The notes under the pieces were generated by a model. The model did not search any database and had not been told where the DNA came from. It worked only from the letters and a program-made list of their open reading frames with translations. Positions 1-5,692 of a stretch of 6,240 bases of DNA are shown one piece after another (positions within the stretch are counted from its first letter, which is position 1; every line of letters begins with the position of its first letter). Both the position numbers and the translations under genes were made by a program. The stretch covers positions 1-6,240 of the forward strand of contig CAZSYT010000125.1 in the NCBI GenBank assembly GCA_964610905.1, read 5' to 3'. Source of the DNA: JAJZJT01 sp964610905 (lineage in GTDB: Bacteria > Actinomycetota > Acidimicrobiia > Acidimicrobiales > RAAP-2).

Positions 1-383
1 TCGAGATGCCCGAGGACAAGCTCGTCGAGGCGCTGCGGTTCCGGGCGGAGCCGCTGTCGCTCTCGGAGCCGCTGCGCGAGGACGGCGACGCCGAGCTCGG
101 CGACGTCGTCGAGGACCGTTCGGCCGAGTCGCCCTTCGAGGTCGCCGCCGTCTCCCTCCTCCCCGACGAGATCGGCCGGTTGCTCTCCCCGCTCGACGAG
201 CGCGAGCGCGAGATCCTCCGTCTGCGCTTCGGGCTCGACCGGGGTGAGCCCCGGACGCTCGAGGAGGTGGGCGAGCACTTCAACCTGACCCGCGAGCGGA
301 TCCGGCAGCTCGAGGCCCGGGCCAGGTCGAAGCTGCGGCACCCCTCCTCCGACACCGGCGCCCGCGACCTCCTGACGGTCTAG
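1..383 (+). CDS. RNA polymerase sigma-70 factor, group 1/2 (SigA/SigB type), C-terminal part
   Basis: Partial gene: the frame is open to the left edge (the codon before ATG 6 is GAG), so ATG 6 is an internal methionine, not the start. Numbering from that Met, residues 1-15 are the end of region 3.1. Residues 16-33 form the region 3.2 sigma finger (PLSLSEPL, then DGDAELGD), which enters the RNA exit channel near the active site. Region 4.1 is about 58-80 (LDEREREILRLRFGL). Region 4.2 is 84-110, with a helix-turn-helix (TLEEVGEHFNLTRERIRQLE) that binds the -35 element, ending in SKLRHP. The finger and the RHP tail mark a group 1 or 2 sigma, not an ECF sigma. Primary and principal-like sigmas cannot be separated because regions 1 and 2 lie outside the window. 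As I recall, sigA lies in the wider neighbourhood of the ceoB/ceoC genes in mycobacteria. The stop is TAG at 381-383. Confidence 0.95.
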   Translation, partial: EMPEDKLVEALRFRAEPLSLSEPLREDGDAELGDVVEDRSAESPFEVAAVSLLPDEIGRLLSPLDEREREILRLRFGLDRGEPRTLEEVGEHFNLTRERIRQLEARARSKLRHPSSDTGARDLLTV

Positions 384-417
384 CCCCCGGCCCCCGGCCC
401 GGTGCCGGCGGCGCGAC

Positions 418-430
418 GGCCCCGAGGGCC
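418..430. terminator. Small GC hairpin after the sigma gene
   Basis: GGCCC (418-422) and GGGCC (426-430) form a 5-bp stem with a CGA loop, 34 bases after the sigma stop. There is no T-tract. It sits in a C/G-rich stretch that also carries a CCCCCGG tandem duplication (384-397). It may end the sigma transcript, but a stem this short is common by chance at this GC content. Confidence 0.22.
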
Positions 431-433
431 ACG

Positions 434-462
434 TGGTCGTGCCAGCCGGGCGGGAGTACGAT
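434..462 (+). promoter_or_regulatory. Candidate promoter for a leaderless microprotein mRNA
   Basis: TACGAT at 457-462 fits the actinobacterial -10 pattern TANNNT. It ends 7 bases before ATG 470, so transcription would start at or next to the A of the ATG and give a leaderless mRNA. The -35 at 17-bp spacing (434-439, TGGTCG) is poor. A GGGAG at 452-456 could act as a ribosome site if transcription began further upstream, but at 13 bases from the ATG it is too far for a good one. Confidence 0.4.
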
Positions 463-469
463 CGCCACC

Positions 470-544
470 ATGAAGAAGATCCTCGTCCTCGCCGTCCTCG
501 TCGCCCTGGGTGTCGTCGCCGCCAAGCGGCTGCGCGACGCCTGA
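470..544 (+). CDS. 24-residue single-span membrane microprotein
   Basis: The ORF starts at ATG 470 and ends at TGA 542-544. The peptide begins MKKILVLAVLVALGVVAA and ends with KRLRDA: two lysines, about 15 uninterrupted hydrophobic residues, then a basic tail. This is the pattern of a one-pass membrane peptide or bare signal anchor, and there is no room for a secreted mature part. All hydrophobic codons are G/C-ending, as in the neighbouring genes. It lies alone between the sigma gene and the convergent operon and has a good -10 at leaderless distance. Actinobacteria carry a family of tiny MKKLL-type proteins named DLW-39; this peptide resembles their N-terminus but lacks the DLW part, so I do not assign it. 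Function unknown. It could be a chance ORF, but the composition and promoter argue against that. Confidence 0.5.
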   Translation: MKKILVLAVLVALGVVAAKRLRDA

Positions 545-561
545 GCGGACCGGGGCGCTCG

Positions 562-580
562 CCGAGGGGTCGTCCCCCGG
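562..580. terminator. Bidirectional terminator-like hairpin between convergent genes
   Basis: CCG (562-564) plus GGGG (566-569) pair with CCCC (574-577) plus CGG (578-580) around a TCGT loop, with A565 bulged, giving a 7-bp GC stem. It lies in the 50-bp gap between the microprotein stop and the stop of the convergent HAD gene, where both transcripts should end. There is no T-tract, which is common for actinobacterial terminators. Confidence 0.4.
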
Positions 581-594
581 AGCGGGACGGGCCC

Positions 595-1410
595 TCAGCG
601 GGGTCCGGAGGCGGCGATCCGCACGCCCGGCCGCCTGCTCAGGCGCCAGGCCAGCACCACCCCTGCGGCGGCGACGGAGGCCGTCGCCGCCGCGATCGCC
701 GCTGCCGGTGACAGGCTGCGAACGCTCACTCGGTCGCGCAGCCGCACCGGCTTGGTGAACTCGACGACGTCCCACCCCCGCTCGCGGGCCGTCTTGGCCA
801 GGACCCGGTCGGGGTTCACGGCCACGGGGTGCCCGACGACCTCGAGCATGGGCAGGTCGGTGTAGGAGTCCGAGTAGGCCGACGACGTCTCGAGGTCGAG
901 GTCCTCCCGCTCGGCGAGCTCGCGGATGGCCTCGGCCTTGAACGGTCCGTACGCGTAGAAGTCCACCTCACCCGCGTAGCGGCCGTCCTCGTCGACGACC
1001 GCGCGGGTGGCGATGGCCCCGTCGACCCCGAGGTGCTCGGCCAGCGGCTCGACGATCTCCTCCGGTGCCGCCGAGACCAGGTAGACCCTGTCGCCGTTGG
1101 CCCGGTGCGCCTCGATGAGGTCGAGCGCCTCGGCGTAGATGATCGGCTCGACGGTCTCCTCGAGCGCCTCGCGCACGATCTCGCGGATGCGGTCGCGGTC
1201 CCACCCCTTGGTGAGGGCGAGCATCGACTCGCGCACGCGCGCCAGCTTCTGCTCGCTCGCCCCGAGGTGGAGGTAGACGACCTGGGAGACGAGGGCGCGG
1301 GCCACCAACCTACGGTTGATCAGGCCGCCGCGGTAGAAGGGGAGGCCGAAGGCGGCGATCGACGCCTTGGCGATCACCGTCTTGTCGAGGTCGAAGAACG
1401 CGGCGCGCAC
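595..1410 (-). CDS. HAD-IB family phosphatase-like hydrolase with C-terminal membrane anchor
   Basis: 271 residues, read right to left from GTG 1410 to TGA 595-597. It is a HAD-superfamily subfamily IB protein (phosphoserine-phosphatase-like) with all motifs present. Motif I is FFDLDKT, with nucleophile D7 and general acid D9; motif II is S113 (VYLVSA); motif III is K158 (GPFKAEAI); motif IV is D181 and D185 (AYSDSYTDLPMLE). It is therefore expected to be catalytic and Mg-dependent. The helical cap is roughly residues 20-95. Stretches such as GLPFYRGGLINRR, YAYGPFKAEAI and VGHPVAVNPDR match the actinobacterial HAD-IB proteins related to mycobacterial SerB1; the substrate is not settled by sequence. 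Residues 234-257 are Ala/Val-rich and hydrophobic, followed by RLSRR, predicting a C-terminal membrane anchor with the enzyme in the cytoplasm. The start follows family fit and a GGAGG six bases upstream. It is the third gene of the operon, 2 bases after the second trkA. Confidence 0.9.
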   Translation of the reverse strand: MRAAFFDLDKTVIAKASIAAFGLPFYRGGLINRRLVARALVSQVVYLHLGASEQKLARVRESMLALTKGWDRDRIREIVREALEETVEPIIYAEALDLIEAHRANGDRVYLVSAAPEEIVEPLAEHLGVDGAIATRAVVDEDGRYAGEVDFYAYGPFKAEAIRELAEREDLDLETSSAYSDSYTDLPMLEVVGHPVAVNPDRVLAKTARERGWDVVEFTKPVRLRDRVSVRSLSPAAAIAAATASVAAAGVVLAWRLSRRPGVRIAASGPR

Positions 1411-1412
1411 GC

Positions 1413-2075
1413 TCAGCCTCCGATCAGGAGCTGCTGGACCGTGTCCTCGGCCTCGGCCGTCACGAGCACCAGCACCTCGTCGCCGACCGCCAGACGGGTG
1501 TCGCCGCGGGGGACGATGAGCCGGTCGTCGCGCACCACCGCCACGATGGTGGCGTCGCGCGGGATCCCGAGGTCGACCACGGTCAGTCCCGCCGCGGGCG
1601 AGTCGTCGGCCAGGGTGACCTCGACCAGGTGGGCGCTCCCGCCCTCGAAGCGCAGGAGCCGTACCAGCGAGCCCACCGACACTGCCTCCTCTACGAGGGC
1701 GGTCAGCAGCTGCGGTGTCGACACGGACACGTCGACTCCCCAGCTCTCCGTGAAGAGCCACTGGTTCTTCGGGTGGTTCACGCGGGCGACCACCCGGGGC
1801 ACGGCGAACTCCTGCTTGGCCAGGAGCGACACCACCAGGTTGTCCTCGTCGTCCCCCGTGGCGGCCACCACGACGTCGACGGTGGCGAGGCCGGCGGCGT
1901 CCAGCGACGAGACCTCGCACGCGTCGGCGGCCACCCAGGTGATGTCGAGCTCGTCCCGCATCTTCGCGACGAGGTCGGGGTCGCGCTCGATGACGAGCAC
2001 GTCGTGGCCGTTGCGGTGGAGCTCGGCGGCGATGGCCGTGCCGACGCTGCCGCCGCCGGCGATGGCCACCCTCAT
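1413..2075 (-). CDS. TrkA-family RCK protein, CeoC-like (second of a pair)
   Basis: 220 residues, ATG 2075 to TGA 1413-1415. It is a regulatory subunit of potassium uptake that binds NAD(H) or another nucleotide on the cytoplasmic face of the membrane. RCK_N (about 1-120) is a Rossmann fold opening VAIAGGGSVG; the glycines G7, G9 and G12 make the dinucleotide loop and E30 (VLVIE), at the end of the second strand, is the usual ribose-binding acid. RCK_C (about 140-218) is a full ligand-binding domain (LVEVTLADDSPAAGLTVVDL, then RGDTRLAVGDEVLVLV). It has the length of a single-RCK TrkA like mycobacterial CeoC. It overlaps the upstream trkA gene by the ATGA at 2075-2072, with a weak G-rich ribosome site (2082-2086), so translation is probably coupled. 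In some families RCK_C binds cyclic di-AMP, but the sequence alone does not show that here. Confidence 0.93.
   Translation of the reverse strand: MRVAIAGGGSVGTAIAAELHRNGHDVLVIERDPDLVAKMRDELDITWVAADACEVSSLDAAGLATVDVVVAATGDDEDNLVVSLLAKQEFAVPRVVARVNHPKNQWLFTESWGVDVSVSTPQLLTALVEEAVSVGSLVRLLRFEGGSAHLVEVTLADDSPAAGLTVVDLGIPRDATIVAVVRDDRLIVPRGDTRLAVGDEVLVLVTAEAEDTVQQLLIGG
1417..1421 (-). promoter_or_regulatory. Shine-Dalgarno of the HAD gene, inside the end of trkA
   Basis: The minus strand reads GGAGG at 1421-1417, six bases before GTG 1410. It lies in the last codons of the upstream trkA gene. This fixes the GTG as start and points to coupled translation of the two genes. Confidence 0.65.
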
Positions 2076-2788
2076 CGCCTGCCCCCGACCGCCCGGGGTG
2101 CGGCCCCCTGGCCCGTCGTCCCGGTGCCGTCGGCCGGACGGCCCGCCTCCAGTCGGGCCGCCAGGGTGTCGAGCGCCGAGCTCGCCACGGCGAAGTGCAG
2201 GACGTCGCCGTCCTGTCCGACGAGCTCGGACACGTCGAGGCGGGCCGCACCGGCCCGGGTCACCGACACCAACGCGACCTCACCTGGCACCGACAGCCCG
2301 GCGAGTCGCCGGCCCGCCCACCACTCGGGCAGGTCGCGCTCGACGAGCGAGAGCGTCCCCGTGGTGTCCGACCACTCGACCACGGGGGCGCCCGGAACCA
2401 GCCGGCGCCGGACCTGGTCGATGGTCCACGACACGGTGGCGACGGTGGGGATCCCCAGGCGGAGGTAGATCTGGGCGCGTCGCGGGTCGTAGATGCGGGC
2501 CACGACGTGGGGGATCTCGTAGGTCTCGCGGGCGATCCGGGCGGTCAGGATGTTGGAGTTGTCCCCGCTGGTCACCGCGGCGAGCGCGTCGGCCGAAGCG
2601 GCCCCGGCGCGGTCGAGGTCGTCTCGGTCGAACCCCGACCCGACGACCGTCGTCCCGTCCCAGTCGGGAGGCAGGCGGCGGAACGCCTTGGGGTTCTTGT
2701 CGACCACGGCCACCGAGTGCCCCAGCGCGACGAGCTCGATGGCGAGGCCCGATCCGACCCGGCCGCAACCCACGACGATGACGTGCAC
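2072..2788 (-). CDS. TrkA-family RCK protein, CeoB-like (first of a pair)
   Basis: 238 residues from GTG 2788 to TGA 2072-2074. It is an RCK regulator of potassium transport. The protein opens (M)HVIVVGCGRVGSG; G7, G9 and G12 form the Rossmann loop and D30 (VAVVD) is the NAD-type ribose acid. Family signatures follow: NPKAFRRLP, GFDRDDL, TSGDNSNILTARIARET and RIYDPRRAQIYLRLGIPTVATVSW, then an RCK_C domain from about 135 to 215. An A/G/P-rich tail of about 20 residues is extra. I chose the GTG because homologues start directly at the first Rossmann strand and a promoter-like pair places transcription start at this codon. The in-frame ATG at 2797 would add only Met-Val-Ala and has no ribosome site either. 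First gene of the minus-strand operon, divergent from the KimA-like permease. No TrkH or Ktr channel gene is in the window, so the permease is the nearest candidate partner. Confidence 0.92.
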   Translation of the reverse strand: MHVIVVGCGRVGSGLAIELVALGHSVAVVDKNPKAFRRLPPDWDGTTVVGSGFDRDDLDRAGAASADALAAVTSGDNSNILTARIARETYEIPHVVARIYDPRRAQIYLRLGIPTVATVSWTIDQVRRRLVPGAPVVEWSDTTGTLSLVERDLPEWWAGRRLAGLSVPGEVALVSVTRAGAARLDVSELVGQDGDVLHFAVASSALDTLAARLEAGRPADGTGTTGQGAAPRAVGGRR

Positions 2789-2795
2789 GGCGACC

Positions 2796-2824
2796 ATGCA
2801 ACACGCGCGGCGCGCCGCTGACAA
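2796..2824 (-). promoter_or_regulatory. Candidate promoter of the trkA-trkA-HAD operon
   Basis: On the minus strand, TTGTCA (2824-2819) matches five of six -35 bases. After a 17-bp spacer comes TTGCAT (2801-2796), which matches three of six -10 bases including the final AT. Seven bases further is GTG 2788, so the mRNA would be leaderless. The -10 overlaps the alternative ATG at 2797, which would then be untranslated. Confidence 0.4.
2807..2818. repeat. 12-bp perfect palindrome inside the trkA promoter spacer
   Basis: GCGGCGCGCCGC is its own reverse complement and lies wholly between the proposed -35 and -10 of the trkA operon, a classic place for a repressor site. A chance palindrome is quite possible at this GC content. 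Confidence 0.25.
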
Positions 2825-2984
2825 CTCGTCGTCACCCCGTCGGGCCCGTCGCCGGGCTGGCGCGGCGCGTCGAACGGCGCGGGACGGCCCCGGCGACCGG
2901 AGAAGGGCGGTGCCCGCGGGGCGGCGCGAGGCGCTCCGCACCGGGTGCCCGGCGCGCCCGGGCGGGGCGGCCCTGGCGGCGTGT

Positions 2985-2992
2985 TTTACTTT
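2985..2992 (+). promoter_or_regulatory. Candidate -10 of the permease gene
   Basis: An AT-rich island (2982-2992, TGTTTTACTTT) stands out in a nearly pure G/C spacer. TTTACT (2985-2990) matches four of six -10 bases; TACTTT (2987-2992) fits TANNNT. Either puts the transcription start close to GTG 2997. No -35 is recognisable. Confidence 0.4.
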
Positions 2993-2996
2993 GGGA

Positions 2997-5474
2997 GTGG
3001 ACGCACCTGTGACCGGCGGCGACCGCACCGCCGCGACCGGGGACGCCGGGTCGGGGCGCGACGACGACCCCCCCAGGCCGACCGCGCCCGCACCGGGCCC
3101 ACCGGGCGCCGGGCGCACCGTCGTCCGCGAACGCACCGTCGCCCCGCGTCCCGACGTCGCCGTGTCGGCCGACGTCCCCGAGACCCTGCGCTACCGGCTG
3201 AAGAACGCCCTGCTCGGGCCGCCGCTGGTCACCGAGCAGCTGAGCTCCGAGCGGCTCGGCCGGCCCACCGCCCTCGGCGTGCTCGCGCCCGACTGCATCT
3301 CGTCCTCGGCCTACGGCACCGAGGAGATGCTCAACCAGATGGTCCGCTTCGTCGGAGTGGCCGCCTTCACCCTCGTCGTGCCCATCACGCTCGCCATCCT
3401 CGGCGTCCTCTTCTTCGTCACCCTCTCGTACCTCGACGTCCTGAAGCTCTACACGAAGTCGGGTGGGGCGTACGTGGTGGCCCGCGAGAACCTCGGCCCC
3501 AACGTCGCCCAGGTGGCGGCCGTCGCGCTGCTCATCGACTACACGGTGACCGTCGCCGTCCAGACCGCGGCGGGCACCGCCGCCCTCACCTCGGCGTTCC
3601 ACCAGCTCCTGCCCTACACGGTCCCCATCACCGTCGCGGTGGTGGTCGTCCTCCTCTACGGCAACCTTCGGGGCATCCGGGAGGCGGGGCGCATCTTCGC
3701 CTTCCCCACCTATTTCTTCGTCGTCTCGCTGGGGTCGGTGATCGTCGTCGGCTACGTGCGGGCCTTGCTCGGCCAGCTCCACGCCCACCCGCTGCCGGCC
3801 ACCGGGATCGGTCCCGTGGGGACCCCTGGCCAAGGGCTGCTCATGGGCCTGGCGTTCCTCACGCTGCTGCGGGCGTTCGCCAACGGCGGCTCCTCGCTCA
3901 CCGGGCTCGAGGCCATCTCGAACGGCGTGGCCTCGTTCCGCCCCCCGGCCGGGCGCAACGCCCGGGCGACCCTCCTCATCATGAGCTCGGTGCTCGCCTT
4001 CTTGGTCTTCGGCGTCTCCATGCTCGCCCACTGGACCCACGCCGTCCCGTACACGGCCGGCTCGCCCACGGTGGTCTCGCAGGAGGCCCGCTTCGTCTTC
4101 GGGAGCGGCCCGTTCGGCACGACCCTCTTCTACGTCGTCCAGCTCGCCACGCTCCTCATCCTCTACACCGGGGCCAACACGAGCTTCAACGGCTTCCCGT
4201 TCCTCGCCAGCTTCGTGGCCGAGGACTCGTTCCTGCCGAGACAGCTGACCCGACGGGGACATCGGCTCGCCTTCTCGAACGGCATCATCGTGCTGGCCGT
4301 CGTGGCCATCGCCCTGCTGCTCGCCACCGACGCCAAGGTCGACAGCCTGGTCGCCCTCTACGCCATCGGCGTCTTCACCGGCTTCGCCATGGCCGGTGCC
4401 GGGATGACGCGCCACCACCTGGCCCACCGCGAGGGGCGGTGGCGTCGGCGGGTCGTCGTGAACGGCTTCTCGGCCGTCCTCACCGCCTTCATCGTCCTCA
4501 TCTTCGCCGTCGTCAAGTTCACCGAGGGGGCGTGGGTGGTCGTGGTGCTCGGGCCGCTCATGTACTTCGGGCTGCTGCGCATGCACCGCCAGTACGGGCG
4601 GGAGGCCACCCAGCTCGAGGAGGGAGCGCAGGCGGCTGCCGAGGCGCCCGTGCTCGGCCGCCACGTGGTCGTCGTCCTCGTCGACCGCCTCGACATGGCG
4701 ACCGCCCGGGCGCTCCAGTACGCCCGCACCCTGCACCCCGACGAGCTGCGAGTCGTCCACTTCTGCCTCGACAACCGCGAGGCCACGGCCCTCGAGGCCG
4801 AGTGGAGCCGACTGGGGCTGACCCGTCTGCCGCTCGACGTCATCGAGTGCCCCGACCGGAGGTTGACCCGGGCCGCCCTCGAGCTGGCCGCCGACCTGGT
4901 GGTCGACGGGGACACCGAGCTCTCGATCCTCCTGCCCCGCCGGGGCTACGCGGGCGGGTGGAACCGGCTGCTCCACGACCGGACGGCCGACCGCATCGCC
5001 ACCACCGTCGGCCAGCTGCCGCACGTCAACGCCACCGTCGTCCCCTACCAGCTCTCGGGCGGGTGGCTGTCTCGGCGCCGCCAGTGGGGACGCGCCCGAC
5101 CGGCTCCCGCCGGGCGCGGCCCGAGCGAGCGTCGTCCCGACGCCGAGCGCGAGACCGCCGCCGGGACCCGGGCCGGCGGCGTGGGCGGGACGGACGCCAT
5201 CGGCGCCGTCGAGTGGCGGACACGGGCTCGTGTCGCCGGGCGGGTCAAGTCGGTCCGAGTCCAGCCGCGGGCGGGCACGGCCAACCTCGAGTGCGTGCTC
5301 GCCGACGACTCGGGCACGCTGCTCCTCGTGTTCCAGGGTCGCCGTCGCATCCCCGGCATCCAGCCGGGGACGCGCCTGGTCGCCGAGGGGATGGTGGGCG
5401 ACTGGCTCCACCGTCAGGCCATGCTCAACCCCGACTACGAGATCGTCGCCGGCCCGGACGTCGATGAGGCCTGA
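2997..5474 (+). CDS. KimA-like APC potassium permease fused to a C-terminal OB-fold domain
   Basis: 825 residues from GTG 2997 to TGA 5472-5474. Residues 1-60 are a Pro/Ala/Gly/Asp-rich, probably disordered N-terminus. Residues about 90-530 are the APC-fold membrane core (about 12 spans), with stretches close to Bacillus subtilis KimA, a proton-coupled K+ importer: SSAYGTEE, SGGAYVVARENLG, LTGLEAISN, RNARATL, FSNGII and LYAIGVF. By alignment from memory, the KimA ion-site residues D36, Y43, D117, T121, T230, E233 and Y377 correspond to D99, Y106, D181, T185, T302, E305 and Y455; KimA S125 is Q189. Residues about 556-686 are the cytoplasmic alpha/beta domain typical of the family, ending NATVVPYQL. 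After an Arg/Pro/Gly linker (687-738), residues 739-820 are an OB-fold like mycobacterial Rv2694c (RVAGRVKSVRVQPRAG, FQGRRRIPGI, LNPDYEI). No stop separates the parts. Alternative start: GTG 3009, with GGGAG 11 bases upstream. Expected role: K+ uptake. Confidence 0.88.
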   Translation: MDAPVTGGDRTAATGDAGSGRDDDPPRPTAPAPGPPGAGRTVVRERTVAPRPDVAVSADVPETLRYRLKNALLGPPLVTEQLSSERLGRPTALGVLAPDCISSSAYGTEEMLNQMVRFVGVAAFTLVVPITLAILGVLFFVTLSYLDVLKLYTKSGGAYVVARENLGPNVAQVAAVALLIDYTVTVAVQTAAGTAALTSAFHQLLPYTVPITVAVVVVLLYGNLRGIREAGRIFAFPTYFFVVSLGSVIVVGYVRALLGQLHAHPLPATGIGPVGTPGQGLLMGLAFLTLLRAFANGGSSLTGLEAISNGVASFRPPAGRNARATLLIMSSVLAFLVFGVSMLAHWTHAVPYTAGSPTVVSQEARFVFGSGPFGTTLFYVVQLATLLILYTGANTSFNGFPFLASFVAEDSFLPRQLTRRGHRLAFSNGIIVLAVVAIALLLATDAKVDSLVALYAIGVFTGFAMAGAGMTRHHLAHREGRWRRRVVVNGFSAVLTAFIVLIFAVVKFTEGAWVVVVLGPLMYFGLLRMHRQYGREATQLEEGAQAAAEAPVLGRHVVVVLVDRLDMATARALQYARTLHPDELRVVHFCLDNREATALEAEWSRLGLTRLPLDVIECPDRRLTRAALELAADLVVDGDTELSILLPRRGYAGGWNRLLHDRTADRIATTVGQLPHVNATVVPYQLSGGWLSRRRQWGRARPAPAGRGPSERRPDAERETAAGTRAGGVGGTDAIGAVEWRTRARVAGRVKSVRVQPRAGTANLECVLADDSGTLLLVFQGRRRIPGIQPGTRLVAEGMVGDWLHRQAMLNPDYEIVAGPDVDEA

Positions 5475-5486
5475 GCCGCCCTGCCG

Positions 5487-5496
5487 CCTCCGGAGG
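5487..5496. repeat. 10-bp palindrome just after the permease stop
   Basis: CCTCCGGAGG is a perfect palindrome 12 bases after the TGA. As RNA it has too little loop for a strong hairpin, so I list it only as a possible protein site or as chance. Confidence 0.2.
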
Positions 5497-5522
5497 GGCC
5501 GGCCGTGGGCGCCGCCCGCCCC

Positions 5523-5545
5523 GGCGAGCGGGGCTCCGGCTCGCC
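5523..5545 (+). terminator. Terminator-like hairpin downstream of the permease
   Basis: GGCGAGC (5523-5529) pairs with GCTCGCC (5539-5545) in a perfect 7-bp stem. After a G-G mismatch, two more G-C pairs close a GCT loop. It begins 48 bases after the permease stop and lies before the candidate hppA promoter, as expected for the permease terminator. There is no T-tract. Confidence 0.42.
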
Positions 5546-5553
5546 GCCCGGCG

Positions 5554-5567
5554 GGGCGCCGGCGCCC
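5554..5567. repeat. 14-bp perfect palindrome
   Basis: GGGCGCCGGCGCCC is fully self-complementary, directly downstream of the terminator-like hairpin and 21 bases before the candidate -35. It may be part of the same termination region or an operator; chance is possible in this G/C-only stretch. Confidence 0.22.
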
Positions 5568-5588
5568 GCACGCTCGCCGCCTGCCTCC

Positions 5589-5617
5589 TTGCCGGGGCAG
5601 CCGGTTTGTGGTTATCT
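5589..5617 (+). promoter_or_regulatory. Candidate promoter of hppA
   Basis: TTGCCG (5589-5594) matches four of six -35 bases. After 17 bp comes TTATCT (5612-5617), in the only AT-rich stretch of the spacer (GGTTTGTGGTTATCTACGG, 5603-5621). The -10 match is weak (two of six; TATCTA one base on gives three of six). The island is the main reason for the call. Confidence 0.35.
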
Positions 5618-5662
5618 ACGGCCCGCATCACCAGGGGAGGCAGCGCACTCGTGCGCGCACGT

Positions 5663-5692
5663 GGCCGGGCACCGTCCCGACGGCGCCCGGCC
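5663..5692 (+). other. Strong hairpin in the presumed hppA leader
   Basis: GGCCGGGC (5663-5670) pairs with GCCCGGCC (5685-5692). After a single A-C mismatch, CCGT (5672-5675) pairs with ACGG (5680-5683) around a CCCG loop, giving 12 pairs in 30 bases. A smaller hairpin precedes it (GCGCAC 5643-5648 with GTGCGC 5651-5656). It could be a second terminator for the permease, an attenuator for hppA, or an mRNA-stability element. Only TT follows, not a T-tract. Confidence 0.45.

Noticed and set aside
384..430. The CCCCCGG tandem duplication and other short G/C repeats after the sigma gene.
   Set aside because: Only two short copies in DNA of extreme GC content; no evidence of a functional repeat.
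470..544. Assignment of the microprotein to the DLW-39 family.
   Set aside because: The N-terminus is similar in style, but the peptide is shorter and lacks the Asp-Leu-Trp motif.
1411..2250. Extension of the HAD reading frame upstream through the trkA gene.
   Set aside because: The upstream part is Arg/Gly/Pro-rich shadow sequence. The HAD family start, a GGAGG and a GTG all coincide at 1410.
829..2781. A long + strand frame opposite the trkA/HAD operon.
   Set aside because: It turns into Ser/Thr/Arg/Pro-rich low complexity, and the minus strand carries three clear family proteins here.
2789..3136. Extension of the CeoB frame to the right, up to about 350 residues.
   Set aside because: The extra residues are Pro/Arg/Ala-rich and unlike the family, and they would run into the permease gene. 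It is merely an open frame in GC-rich DNA.
2832..5411. A very long open frame (about 859 codons) on the minus strand opposite the permease.
   Set aside because: It is rich in Asp, Glu, Gly, Arg and His, with no recognisable fold or membrane segment. It is the expected antisense shadow of a high-GC gene, while the + strand frame gives a clear KimA-type protein.
2945..5467. A second long + strand frame overlapping the permease.
   Set aside because: The product is almost all Arg, Pro, Gly, Ala and His, typical of an out-of-frame reading of GC-rich DNA; no family features.
5181..5474. A separate OB-fold gene starting at in-frame GTG 5181.
   Set aside because: There is no stop between it and the permease and no convincing ribosome site before the GTG. 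A single fused protein is simpler, though internal initiation is not excluded.
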